64,000 nt of DNA from Stenocarpella maydis (lineage: Eukaryota > Ascomycota > Sordariomycetes > Diaporthales > Diaporthaceae), in the NCBI GenBank assembly GCA_002270565.1, contig NQMI01000010.1, forward strand, positions 617,791-681,790, read 5' to 3'. Below the pieces are notes generated by a model. That model did no database searches. It was not told the DNA's origin and saw only the letters and a program-made list of their open reading frames with translations. The position numbers and the translations under genes are program-made. The first letter of the stretch is position 1; the number at the start of each line of letters is the position of its first letter. Shown one piece after another: positions 23,280 to 34,895 of this stretch.

Positions 23280-24579
23280 ATGTGAAGCTCTTGTGACGCT
23301 CAAGTAGTGGGCACACGCAGCACGGGCAAGTGAGGTAGATATTCACGGTTGTTAGGAGGAGTGATCAATAGAACCCCCCACCCGTCGATGGAGAGAACGA
23401 TGGTGAGAGGGAGGGACCACCGGTCATATCAGATCCGCCCCTCAGCCCAAGCCCTGCGGCGTAACCAGCGCCCCATCCCACCCCGCGACAGAGATACAGC
23501 ACACATGCACGGCACAGCTGAGCCGCCGGCCTTTGATGTGCAGGCCCCGGATTCTGGTCGACCTGTCGGACAAGCAGTTGGGGATGTTGCGGCCTTCTGC
23601 ATCCGGAACGTCAGCATGCCCAGGAGGGGCCAGAGGGCAGCTGGGCAGGGCGGTCGCACACACAACAGGTGCTGGCTGCACCATAGCAGCCCACACCGTC
23701 GTCGCTCTGGCACGGGCCGGCGTCGCCCTCCTGCCCAGCGCCGCTAACCACCCAGCCTCTGCTCTACCGCAAGCCATCCCGAGCGGCGACGACGCTACTG
23801 CGACCGTCAACGTTTCAGCAGTCCCGAAGAGCAATAAGCGCGAGCAGACTTATCATCAGCCAGAGCTGGTGCTTCGGGGACGGGTGCGCCTGCTCGGGCC
23901 CGGGGTGCGCAGCGCCGCTCCCGAGGTCTGGCTCGGGATGACGACGTGCGCTGCCACGATGATCATGGCACGGCCTCCAGATCCAAGCCGTGGCCCAGCC
24001 CGTGCTTGGCGTCGGCGCATGTGCCAGTGCATTGGCGTCTTGGATTGCGTGGCCCCGGTTTCGACTACATACCATAGTAGTAGCCGTAGCCTAAATGTGT
24101 TGTGGTTGTGGCGGTTGGTATGGTTGAGTGCCGGTGATAAGCCCTAATGAATTACAATTATGTACTAGCCCCCTCCCCTACCATGCCGTGTCCTATTGGG
24201 CGTTTGCTTAGTTGAACCATTGAGTCCTTCCCTACCAGCCGACACGTCCTTTTTCCACCTGTTGCCTGTGGCTCACGCCCGCTTTCTACATTTACGCCTG
24301 GTGTTTAACCCCTTTTAGCTTCCCCCGCCTCCCCTCAGACCGATGGTGATGGTAGGCTACCGTGCAGCCGCAGCAACGTATAATAAGCAATCAATGTGGT
24401 ATCTCCTCCCAATTGTCAGCAAGACCAGAAAAGGTGAAGGAAGAAAAAGCAAATCGGAGGAGCAAGCTCCTGAAGCCTCCCATGGCATAGCGGCGGCAGC
24501 GGCAGTGCTGGGGCTTCAACTAAGCCACTGGTAAACGCGGTTTGCCATCGAAAGATGCATTTGAGATGGTGGGCGGGGC
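23280..24579. other. Unassigned GC-rich then AT-richer stretch
   Basis: From 23280 to about 24080 the sequence is GC-rich, with open frames on both strands but no recognisable protein. It might hold a missing first exon or DOMON part of the b561 gene, or a decayed copy. From 24090 to 24579 it is AT-richer and lies downstream of the LRR gene. Confidence 0.35.
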
Positions 24580-27500
24580 TCAGTCCACATCGCTGACCTC
24601 CTCGTCCGCCGGCATGCCCTTCTCGGCCCTCCAGGCAGCCATGTCTGCGACCGGGACACGCCCCCTCAAAAACCTCAGCGTCGCCTCCGTGCCCCGTTCG
24701 AGCACGTTCCATCTTGGTACCCTGAACCGATTTCCCGTCACTGTCAGCTTCTCGAGGCCTCCGGAACCGCCGAGCAGTCCGATCCGCGGGTTCAGGTGTG
24801 CAATATCGTTGTTCGCGGCGTCCACAACCTTCATGCCTCGGATGCTCTCCGGGTCCAGGTCCGCGAGGTGATTGTTGGCAATTACAAGCACCGTCAGGTT
24901 GGGGAAGACCTCCCGGAGGAGCTTGCCTCCCTTCTCCCTGTCGCTGGTGGAGGGTATCGACGCGAGCCGGTTAACGCTGACGTCAAGCTTCTCGAGGTTG
25001 GGCGCCTGAAGGCGGTTGACCAGGGGTGCCAGTCCAGTGATGTGGTTCGACGACAAATTGAGTTCTTTCAGAGCAGGCAGTTCGAGGCCCTCGCTGATAT
25101 TGAGATAGCTCTCACCGACCAGCTGGTTGTGGGCCAGCGTGAGCGTCGTCAGTGAGCTGGCGAAAAAGCTGAGGGACTCCGGAAGCGAACTGAAAAGATT
25201 GTGGCTCAGCCTTACTTCACGGATCACATTGTCCATTGCCATATTGGAGCAGGCGACCGGATGGAGAGACGACGATTCTGTGTTGGACCTGTCCAGTATG
25301 CCCCCAGCTTTCACAGGCCAGATGAGGGCAGAACTCTGTGCTGGGCGCGTTCGTTCAGGCGAGGCAGGTGCAGACGTCGGTGGAGTTGCAAAGTCATCTG
25401 TATCTGTCCTGCTCTCATCCTCGTGCTCTCCGTGGGGGTGGGCTACTTGAGAAGATGATGAGTGCGCGTCATCGAACGCATTGTCCAGAGGACTGACTTC
25501 ATTGCTGGTCAGTGCCTCCGCTATAGGCCCGTTGCTGCCGTCGTACTCGTCCGATTCGGTCGGCAACGGAGCTATCCGTGCTGCAAGAGCCTCTTTGAGT
25601 TCCTCGATGGTGGCCGACACAAACTTCTTGTCTCTGAGGGGGTTCCCGCTCAACCTCAGCAAGTTCAGGCTGGTCATGTGAGCAATCTCGGCTGGGACAG
25701 TCCTGATATCGTTACTGGAGAAATCGGCACCTCTCAGCTTGCGCAGGCTCGTGAATCCGTCGGGGAATGCCTTGATGTTGTTCTCATCTGCAGTCAAGTT
25801 GACGAGCTCAAAGCAGGAGGTAACATCTGGTAGTGCCTGGAGCCGATTCATCGAAACATGGAGCTGGCTGAGCGCCGGCATAGCAAGTACTGCATTCGGC
25901 CGGGCAAGACTAGTAAGCTGGTTCGACGATACATCGAGGTTTTGCAAGGATGGGAGGACCTCCACTCCCTCGTCAATCAGAGTCCCAGTAAGTTTGTTTT
26001 TCCGCACATTCAGCTCCGTCAGGGGCAGCTTCGATAGAATGTCAAAGGGCAAAGACTCGAAGCTGTTCTCACTGAGGTTTAGAACGCGGAGACGGTGCAG
26101 CTCGGCAAAACTCGGGGGAAGAGCCTGAAGGCTGTTCCCGTGCAGATCGAGGACCTCGAGGTTGATAAGGCGACCAAAGCAGGGTTCGAGTGTGCCCCAG
26201 AACAGGTTCCCTCCCAGCTTCACGTCTCTCAGTGACGTGACCTGAGATATGGGCTCAAGGCAGTTGTTGGCAAGGCGGTTGGAAGACTGTGTCCTTGTTA
26301 GCAGGAGTCTCGGGGCAACAGGACAGGCGATGGCATACCAGATTCAACGACGTCAGCAAGGTGAGGCGCCGTAGCCCAGCAGGCAGGGAGATGAGCACGT
26401 TTCCGTGGAGATCAAGCGTCTCGAGCCCAGCAAAAATGCTGCCTTGGGCATCCTCGTCTTCTGCAAGATCCTCAGGATCGACGTCTGGGAACACGCTATC
26501 GTCGATCGACTCCAGCTCGTTGTCTGCGGCAACAAACCTCGTAAGATCTACACTCTCGGCCCAACTTCCGTCATATTTCCCGATGGACTCCAACTTGTAC
26601 ATGTCCAAAACCTCTCTAGGGATCTCCTTCAAGCCCAGGGCTGCAATGTTAAGCCTGCCACTTGTCCTGGCAGTCGTGACGCGCGCTTTGACAATCTTGG
26701 AGGTGGAATTCGCATCACGGTTCAGATTGAACGGGTCGTCCGATAACCCAAAGTCAAACGTATCGTCCGTGGGTACTACAGGAGCTGCCTGAACCGGCGC
26801 ATCTGGTGCCGGCTGCTGCCGGGCTGCTACTGAACGCTTGGCCGCCTTGGCCCTCGCAATTTGATCACGCAGTGCTGCCGATGACTTTTTGAAAGGCGGC
26901 GGCGAGTCGCCTCCAGCACTTGTTGACTGCATCGAGGCGGACGAGGCAGCAGATAGGTTCGTGCTTCGATCCGAGGCGGTTGCTGGAGACTTCAGGGGGG
27001 CAGCCTTTGGTTTACTATTAGCTGAAGATATCGGTGCCGGCTTCTTGGCAGCTGGGAGGGCGGGTTTCTTGAAGAGCCCATTCATGGAGGGCCTCTGTTG
27101 AATTGTCCGCGTGGACAAGCTCTTGGATCCGTTAATAGGAGGGTCAAGGCCCAGGACTGGCATCTCTATACTCGGTGTGATGGAACGAGACCGTGGGAGG
27201 TCTGGGACAGACGCAATCTTGGATCTTGAGCGGTCCCGAAAGCCTGCTGTGGAGGGCGTCCGCAAGGTGCCAAGTGTTCGGCCACGTACCGGCGAACTGT
27301 CAAGCGGCGGCAGCAGCTGGGGGTCGAAGGGATTCGACAAGTCTTGGAGAGGGCCAGAGCTGGAGCCAGGCCTGCTAAGCGAGGCTCGAGGCTTGGACGG
27401 GGTCGAGTTGTCGTTCCTCAGACTCGAACCGGGGCGAGAATTGCGGCTAGCAGGTCTCGACGCCGACCCATACTGGTCCGTCTCAAAGAAGTAGGAGCTG

Positions 27501-28243
27501 GATGTACCCCCCCTCAAAGAAGGTGAGGAGGGCAGCCGTGACAGAGTCTGTACTGTCCGCTCAGCCAACGACGGCCGTGGTTTCAAGGACTTTGCCCGTA
27601 TGGTGTCGTTGGCCGTGATATCGTTGTCCTCATCTATGGGGCTGGTCTGGGCGACCGAGTCACTTGACGCATAACCATTTGACAAAGTCGAAATGCTAGT
27701 GCTCCTTTGCCTGGCTGATGCCAACTGTGAAGCAGGGATCCACTGGGCCGACGACTGCCTTCTCAGGCCGGGGCCGGGCAGCTTGGAGAGGTGCGGCTGG
27801 CGGGGAGAATGGCCGTCCTCGGGCAGTGATACCATTCGATCTCGAGGTGCCGGGAGCCTTGAGAAGCCATTGCTAATGGCACTGCCGTTTCCAGCCGGCT
27901 TTGAGAGTTTGGACGGGGGGTTGAAAGTCGGCAGGCTCGAGGTCGGCCGGGGTCTTGGGAGGCTGCGCGCAGAGGGCGAGTTCTTTGAAGCCGAGGGCGA
28001 TGGCTGACTGGTGATGTTGCCTAGCCCCGTGGCAGGGGCAGGTGCTGCGATGCGCTCCCTGGAAGCAGCCGGGCGCAGGCGTGAAGCTACAATCTCGGGT
28101 GCGGCAGCGAGGCTGTCTCTTGATTGTGATTGTCGAAGGGCGGTGGGTGTGGGTGTGGGAATGCCGGTGGGCCTCGGCATGGGCAGGCGAGAGGTCGGTC
28201 TGGGGAGGGCACTCTTGCCGGCTGGGGGCGTGTTGTCGTCCAT
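24580..28243 (-). CDS. Large leucine-rich-repeat protein
   Basis: Two exons, 28243-26339 and 26286-24580, joined by a 52-base GTATGC...ACACAG intron in frame, giving 1203 residues. The first 480 or so residues are disordered, Pro/Ser/Arg-rich, with repeated PRPTS-type phrases. A region around residues 505-560 (FDFGLSDDPFNLN, then LNIAALGLKEIPREVLDMY) leads into a long series of leucine-rich repeats. At least a dozen LxxLxLxxN/LxxL units are visible, including LETLDLHGN, LQNLDVSSNQL, LRVLNLSENSF and LEKLDVSVNRL. A Ser/Thr/Asp-rich insert at about residues 855-955 divides the repeat array. This architecture matches fungal LRR scaffold proteins. LRR proteins bind other proteins; a partner or pathway cannot be named. 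No kinase, cyclase or phosphatase domain is attached. Confidence 0.85.
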
Positions 28244-30022
28244 GGCGTGTTGTCGTCGGCAGCTAGGAGTTCTCGGCTTCAGCTAGTGCGTGGGTGCATC
28301 ACAAGCTCGGCGGTCGGCGAGGGTGGGTGGTCGGGCACGTGGTGAACACTGGCGAGCGACGGCGTCGAAGGTGGCGTCGTCGGGTCGGGCGCGGGAGCGG
28401 GAGCGTGGGCGCGTGTCTGTGGTCTGCGGTCTGAGGTGAGGTCCGTGATGCCCAACTCTGTGCTGTCGCTGCTGGGCCGCGCCGGGCGATGAAAGGAGCA
28501 AGGTGGTATAGGCCGGCTGAGTGGTCTCATTTGGTTTGTTTTGTTTTGTGCCTCCTGCTCTGCACAGACGGAGAAGGCCAGTGGAAGGCCGGCAGAAGAA
28601 GAGAGAGGGTCGACCTGCAGGTGTTCGAATTAATCTCCGGCATATGCACAGACGATCACCAGCTGCAGGCTGCCACTGCTCTCGCTCCTGACCTTGGGCC
28701 CAGCACAAGTAACACTGAAGTCCCAGTCACAATGCTCCAGCGGGCAGGTCCCAGGCTTGCCACCAGGGTCTTCCTTCCCTTCTCTTTTTCACCTGTGTAG
28801 ATACCTAGCTAGGTAGGTAGATATTACGTATACTCCGTACATAGTACCGGGTATAGCTACGTGCCCAGGTATATCAGTACTATACCTATCATGTACACAG
28901 TAATTCACACCCATATCCCGCTTCTCGCTCTCTCGAGTGCTCTGGCGCGCCCCCCCCCCCCNNNNCCCCACAATCCCGGCCGGCCAGCCAATAAAACAAT
29001 TTAAACTTCGCTGGTGGGGTTGCAACCCGGTCCGACAAGGGCAATCAGACTATGATGAAGAATGGGGCCTCAAATATATCGAGTCCGTAGTTGGGCTAGA
29101 CTGCAACGTCAAGACGGGCAAACTCGACAGACTGGCCTCATTCATGTCTTGAACTCACGTCGCAGAGGGATCTGGCCTGGCTCGGATAATCACAGTCGTC
29201 TGTGTCCCGTCGCGCCTGTACTCGTGCCCGTACTCGGTCCAAGTGGAGGAGACGAGACTTGATGGGTTGTACGGAGTACACAGATTGCCCCCCCACAAGG
29301 ATAGAGATTCGACGAGCACAACCGCAGACCCTCAATCTCGGCCAGGCAGCCTGTTCCTTGCAGATGGACGTGCGCCAGGGATTCCCCAACCTCGTGGGCC
29401 TTGGGAGACGCAGACCCGCGGGGCTGCCCGGCTGCCCAGCTGCTGTCCCCTTTCTCTGTCTGGGACGAGCAGATGCAGCTAGCTACTCCGCTACTGGACG
29501 CTCACCATGCACAGGTACTGGTATGGCAGTGTGGCTGCTTGACCAGCTGCCTTACAGAGAGTAGTTGATACGGTCCCGTAATACCAAAACTCGCTGTATG
29601 CACCCTGCACGAACTGTTCGAGTTTGGCGTCAACTAGTGCCCCCCTCCAATCTTGGTGCTTTCGAAGCTCTATCATGTGCATAGCGCCGCACCTTTTCCC
29701 AGACGATAAAACATAGTGGTCTAGGCTGAAGATGCGCTCGCTCACTTATAGGACTGCCTCCCTCTGGCTCATCACTTGTTATTCTCATGACCTGCCAATT
29801 ATTCCCAGGTGATATCTGGCTTCAGTCTACACGGCTAGCTACAATTGGCCTAGCGAAGGATTCCAATGCTTACTCTGGACCTGAGCCGCTTCTGCCTATC
29901 CAGTTACGTGGATGCTTTCGTCTAACCTATATCAATCGATTTATCCTCCAAAATGTTCTCAGGAAGGTCGGCTCATGTCATGTTTCTAAAGTTGCTTTGG
30001 CCATCTTGCACATCATTCAAAT
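28244..30022. other. Intergenic stretch with assembly gap
   Basis: This is the divergent region between the LRR gene (-) and the HET gene (+). The first 300 bases are probably the LRR promoter. A poly-C run interrupted by four N lies at 28951-28969. TA-rich short repeats (CTAGGTA-type) lie near 28800-28900. No gene is supported. Confidence 0.5.
28962..28965. other. Assembly gap (NNNN) within poly-C
   Basis: Four undetermined bases are flanked by eleven C on the left and four C on the right. This indicates a homopolymer that could not be resolved, so the true length here is unknown. Confidence 0.98.
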
Positions 30023-32737
30023 ATGGCGCAGGATTCCAGCAACTCCCCAGTCTGGTTGCAGTGCCTCGAGTCACGCGACAAGACAACCCTATGTGACCTC
30101 TGTCAAGGTCTCACCATAGCCAAACTTCGCCCGCCCAATTTCTATCGCCACGCAGAAAACAGGGCCGCCCTCCAATCATCTGCCGAGAGCTGCCGCCTAT
30201 GCGCGATAATCGAGCGCGAGATCTGGCGCGAGAGCCTCGGGAAGACGTGGGGGCCGGAGCTTCACTTTGAGGGCGCCGTCGATGAGTCCTGGTTCTCCAC
30301 CGAGCAGGAGAAGGCCGAGAGGGATTCCTGTGCCGTAAAGCTGGCCCTTGTGCCTGAGGATTGGTCCAAGGACCCCGAGAGCAAGGCACCGGCAGAGGGA
30401 GAAGCACCCGGCTTCGCGTGGATTGGAGTGTGGATGAAGAGCAAGTCTTTTGCGACGGATTTGCACCTCGTCGTGGAAGAGGGCGACCCTCTGGGGAGAC
30501 ACGGTTGTGCAGCTGATGGGTTTCATATATCTGGCCGTACGATCTTCAGTCAGGATGTACCGAACGACGCCCTTTTTGACGTCGTCCGCGGCTGGGTGAA
30601 CAACTGTTGTAAACGACACAAGGTCTGCGCTCCAACTCCCAACGACGATATCCCATTACTTCCCACTAGGATCATCGATGTCACCAAGGACGGCTTAGAC
30701 CCACGTTTGGTCATCTCGGAGGGTCAAAGGGGACATTATGCGGCATTGAGCCACTGCTGGGGTGGATTACAGCCCCTCCAGACCAAGGTTGCGACCTTGG
30801 CACAATACCAGGGTGGTATCCCCATGGAGCGGTTGCCCAAATCCTTCAAGGATGCCATCACCATCGCGAGAAAGCTTCGGATCCCCTTTCTGTGGATTGA
30901 CAGCCTATGCATAGTCCAGGACTCTGAATCTGATTGGCATCACGAGTCTTCCTTGATGAGCTCGATTTACCGGAACAGCATGCTCACAATCTCGGCCACC
31001 GGTGCCGCCGATGGCTCGTGCGGCTGTTTCATACCTGAGCGGCATTCGGAAATTGTCCAGCTGCCGCAGGAATTCTCTGCTGCTGGTGGAAAGGCATATG
31101 TGAAAGGTAGCACACTCGGTACTCACGGCCCGCCTTGGTCTGACAAGGTAGCCGTCGGGCCCTTATTCCAGAGAGCTTGGGCATTGCAGGAGAACTATCT
31201 CTCAAGGAGAATCCTGCATTGTTGTGACGGCCAGTGGATCTGGGAGTGTTGTGAGAAGATAGAGGCGCAGTATGGCTACAGTGAAGAGAGGAGTTACTCG
31301 TGGCATCAATCGTATTCTGGGAGAATTGGGGCGATGAGGAGGGGTTACGATGGTATTTACGAACTCAAAGATTACGTGGGGGAGGATACTGACACTGAGG
31401 AAAGCGAGGATGGTGAAGCAGGAGTTGAGAAGCCTGAACAGCACACAGCCCCAAGCCAGCCAGCTGATCACCTGGAACACCAAGACAAGGAAAACAAGAT
31501 GGGCTCTGACAGTGCCATTGAAAAGCCAGAAGGAACAGTTCTTGCAAAATGGGAAGATGTCTACAGCGAGTCATCTGTAGAAGAAGAGCAAGAGCATCGG
31601 GGGCCAGTGACACGCAGCTTTGTCGTCTCCCTCCCGGAACCCCCAAACGGCCGCTCAACATGCATATCCGACCTTGGCAACGCCGGCACAGACACCTCCA
31701 GGAGGCCGATCCCTATCGACCGCCCAACGGACCCCGACCTATACGAATTCCTCGACCAGGCGATGCGCAAGTGCCGCTACAACATATGGTACGACCTCGT
31801 CACCGCCTACACGCGCCGCCGCCTCACAAAGGACACCGACAAGCTGCCCGCTATCGCGGGGCTCGCGGACGTGGTCCGCGAGATCGCGCGCGACTCGTAC
31901 CTTGCGGGCCACTGGCGCGTCGAGCTCGAGCGCAGCCTCTTCTGGCGCACAGAGCGCGAGCCCGTCAGCCCCGAACCGGCGCGGTTCCGCGGGTACAGGG
32001 CGCCGTCTTGGGCGTGGCCAAGCATGGACGGCATAGTGAGTTGGAATTTCCCGGACCTTAGCCCCGGCGTGGGCGAGGAGGCGCCGCTTGAGATTCTGGA
32101 CGTGGGGGTTGAGCTGATCCCTGGGTGTGATAATCCCTTTGGGCCGGTTGCGGGCGGAAGGTTAACCGTCAAGAGCAGGACAATCTGGATTAGGTGGGAT
32201 GAAGATGCGAATGCCTACCCGGCGTATACCACTGTCGGTTTTGAAGATGCTTCAGTGCAAGTCCTTCGCCCTGAGCACACCCAAGAGTCTCTGATCCTTA
32301 ACAAGAGGGGCAAAAGGGTTGGGTCCTGGGAAAGTGACGACACGCTGAACACCGTGTATCCAGGCACCAAAATCACGCCTGGGAACACCCTAGAGGAGCT
32401 TAGTGACAGAAGGGTCCCCTTCTACGGCTACGCGCGATGGTTCAAGAACCCTGCGGATGACCTCAAGGAGCTTGACCCGAAAGAGCGGTTCACGGTATTG
32501 CCCGGTGAGCTCCTCTGTCTCCGCGGCCCGACCAAGTATATTCAAAAGGCGGACTGGGAAGCTGAGCCTGACGGAGACGAACATGGGACCAAGGTTATCA
32601 CCGAGTGCATCATCGAGGCACTTCTTCTGGCAAAGACAGAAGACCCCTCGGGCAAGGTGTTTCGCAGAGTTGGAGCAGCGGCCTTTTCTTCTTGGGATGA
32701 GGGTGAGGAGACGGTTGAAACGATTACAATTGTTTAG
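30023..32737 (+). CDS. HET-domain (heterokaryon incompatibility) protein
   Basis: A 904-residue protein in a single exon. The HET domain lies at about residues 238-395: AALSHCWGG (first HET block), LPKSFKDAITIARKL and FLWIDSLCIVQD (second block), then SIYRNSMLTISATGA. This is the order and spacing seen in fungal HET proteins, which act in allorecognition and trigger cell death when incompatible hyphae fuse. Before it, about residues 14-60, is a Cys-containing stretch (LCDLCQ ... CRLCAII) common in the N-terminus of this family. A family-typical FQRAWALQENYLSRR segment follows the domain. An acidic insert lies at about residues 450-540. No NACHT, ankyrin or WD repeats are attached, so this is the stand-alone type. 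Incompatibility function in this strain is inferred from the family only. Confidence 0.9.
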   Translation: MAQDSSNSPVWLQCLESRDKTTLCDLCQGLTIAKLRPPNFYRHAENRAALQSSAESCRLCAIIEREIWRESLGKTWGPELHFEGAVDESWFSTEQEKAERDSCAVKLALVPEDWSKDPESKAPAEGEAPGFAWIGVWMKSKSFATDLHLVVEEGDPLGRHGCAADGFHISGRTIFSQDVPNDALFDVVRGWVNNCCKRHKVCAPTPNDDIPLLPTRIIDVTKDGLDPRLVISEGQRGHYAALSHCWGGLQPLQTKVATLAQYQGGIPMERLPKSFKDAITIARKLRIPFLWIDSLCIVQDSESDWHHESSLMSSIYRNSMLTISATGAADGSCGCFIPERHSEIVQLPQEFSAAGGKAYVKGSTLGTHGPPWSDKVAVGPLFQRAWALQENYLSRRILHCCDGQWIWECCEKIEAQYGYSEERSYSWHQSYSGRIGAMRRGYDGIYELKDYVGEDTDTEESEDGEAGVEKPEQHTAPSQPADHLEHQDKENKMGSDSAIEKPEGTVLAKWEDVYSESSVEEEQEHRGPVTRSFVVSLPEPPNGRSTCISDLGNAGTDTSRRPIPIDRPTDPDLYEFLDQAMRKCRYNIWYDLVTAYTRRRLTKDTDKLPAIAGLADVVREIARDSYLAGHWRVELERSLFWRTEREPVSPEPARFRGYRAPSWAWPSMDGIVSWNFPDLSPGVGEEAPLEILDVGVELIPGCDNPFGPVAGGRLTVKSRTIWIRWDEDANAYPAYTTVGFEDASVQVLRPEHTQESLILNKRGKRVGSWESDDTLNTVYPGTKITPGNTLEELSDRRVPFYGYARWFKNPADDLKELDPKERFTVLPGELLCLRGPTKYIQKADWEAEPDGDEHGTKVITECIIEALLLAKTEDPSGKVFRRVGAAAFSSWDEGEETVETITIV

Positions 32738-33687
32738 TAGTCGCCAGTGGTCAAGCCGGTGGTGGCAAATTTTAGCAAATAGGGCCTCAAAGATCCGACC
32801 CCGGTACTCTCGAGTGGTGTTGCTCATGAGAATTGACCTGAAGAAGGATAAGGCGGAGTATTCTCATATTAAGATTAGACTGAGCAGGATACCCTGCCAC
32901 AAAACAGCATTCGTACTGAAAGAAAGTTTGAATTTGGTCCGACTGCAGGTATAAAAGAGAGACCTGGTCGTTAGCTTTATTTGCTGGCCTGATGTGCTGG
33001 AATGCAAGGCACCAGCACCAGCAACGCGAAATGGACCACTCCTCGAAACTCTGAACCACACCTACGGATCAAGCAGTCGTCTAACCTCAGTCCCGCAACA
33101 CAATCTGGAGCTGAGGGCGGATTTCAGAAACATGACGGAGACAGCCGTATGAGAATATCTGGCAGGATTGTGGGATCACCGGGATGGACCTGCGTATCCG
33201 CGCCTTTACTCGGCGGTATGTATTTACTATGTGGACCTAATGTTGGGAAAAGATCGTCACAGTGCCATTTGCCGCCCTGCTGGCTCCGCAGCTGGACTTG
33301 TCTTGAGTCTTTAAAAGGCACTTTTGACGCCATCCAGTATAGAGTATGCCGAGGCCATGAAGACGTCTGAGGTGTCTTTATTTACCTAATAGGCTGCCAC
33401 TAGTTGCGCCGGCAGCTTCTCATTCGCTCCAGTACCGCGCGACCGTACCTCCATCCACATATCTCGACCAACATTGGCGGACCGGTGGCTTATCTCCCCC
33501 GCATTCTTGGCGACAAGGGGCCCGTATCTGCTATGAGTTAGAGAAACAAGAGCATAATTTAGGTAGTAACAGGTGTTGAATTCCCGATTACTGTGCAGGT
33601 CAGCGTTACAACATCGCTCCTCGACATACCAAACGGGTCCGAATTAATATTAACATCTCGCCAACCAAGAATAGGAACCCATTCGAC
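32738..33687. other. Intergenic stretch
   Basis: Between the HET gene and the alpha/beta hydrolase gene, both on the plus strand. It is of mixed composition and AT-rich just before the second start codon. No gene or repeat is evident. Confidence 0.45.
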
Positions 33688-34895
33688 ATGGAAGACCCTG
33701 GAGTCAGGCTCTACCACCTAGGGGACTTCCCCCTCGCCTCGGGCGTGGTGCTGCCTCAGGCCTTCATCGCCTACAAGACGTTCGGCTCCCCCTCCAACCC
33801 GGCGATAATATACCCGACATGGTTCTCGGGATACATCTCGGATAATGAGTGGCTTATCGGCCGGGGCATGGCCCTCGATCCGGACAAGTACTTCATCATC
33901 ATCCCCGCGCTCCTTGGCAACGGGCAGTCGTCCTCGCCGACAAACATGCCGCACCTCCCCCCGGAGCTCAGGCCGTTCCCGGACGTCACCTTCCACGACA
34001 ACGTCACCGCGCAGCACCGGCTCGTGACGGAGGGGCTGGGCGTGTCCCACGCGCGGCTGGTGCTCGGCTGGAGCATGGGGGCCGGGCAGACGTACCAGTG
34101 GCTGACGCAGTTCCCCGGGTTCATGGACCTGGGGGCGCCCTTCTGCGGCAGCGCGAGGACGAGCCTGCACAACAAGGTGTTCCTCGAAGGCGTCAAGGCG
34201 GCGCTGCTGGGGGCCAAGGGGGCCGCGTCGGCCGGGGCCTGCGCCGGGGAGAGGAGGGCTGGCGGGGCGGGGTACCGGGGCTGGGCTGGCGGGGAGCGGG
34301 AGACGGGGCTGAGGGCCCTGGGGAGGGTGTACGCGGGCTGGGGGTTCAGCCAGGCGTTCTACCGGGAGAGGGTCTACCAGAAGGAGCTTGGGTATGAGGA
34401 CCTGGAGGATTTTATGGTCAGGTTCTGGGAGGCCTGGGCCCTGTCCAAAGGTGCGACTCGCGCGCCCGAGTGGTGAGCTGGCTAGGTTTCGATGCTAACC
34501 GCCGCCTACAGACCCGGAGAATTTGCTTGTCATGCTTCACACGTGGCAGGCGGGAGATGTGTCAGCTCAAGAGCCCTACAACGGCGATTTTGAGCAGGCC
34601 ATGAGGGGCATCAAGGCGAAGGCTCTTGTGCTGCCCGGGAAGACCGACCTGTACTTTCCTCCTGAAGATTCGGCGTACGAGGTACGGTGTATGAATGAAG
34701 GGGTTGGGAAGCTGCTTCCATTCCCATCAATATGGGGACACTGGTGAGTATCCATTATTTTTATTCCTTGAGTGCTTGACCAAAACCTGGCTGACATGCA
34801 CTTCAAGGGCCGGTGGTCCAGGGACGAGCAAGGCGGACTTGGAATGGCTTGATGACAAGCTAAAGACCCTGCTCGCGGATGGGAGTTTTCCATAG
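33688..34895 (+). CDS. Homoserine O-acetyltransferase-like alpha/beta hydrolase
   Basis: Three exons, 33688-34450, 34512-34743 and 34808-34895, with GTGCGA...CTACAG and GTGAGT...TTCAAG introns. All junctions keep frame, giving 360 residues. It belongs to the homoserine acetyltransferase (MetX)-like branch of alpha/beta hydrolases: AFIAYKTFG near the start, GNGQSSSPTN, the nucleophile elbow LGWSMGAGQ (Ser about 129), an acid residue in LPGKTDLYFPPED (Asp about 300) and the base in IWGHWAGGP (His about 331). Fungal members of this group are often not the methionine-pathway enzyme but related acyltransferases or hydrolases, so the substrate is open. The cap region (about residues 170-215) is unusually rich in Gly, Ala and Arg. 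No signal peptide is seen, so it is probably cytosolic. Confidence 0.85.

Noticed and set aside
23533..24147. A 204-codon plus-strand open frame and overlapping minus-strand frames
   Set aside because: None shows domain motifs or plausible splice partners; probably non-coding GC-rich sequence or decayed upstream part of the b561 gene.
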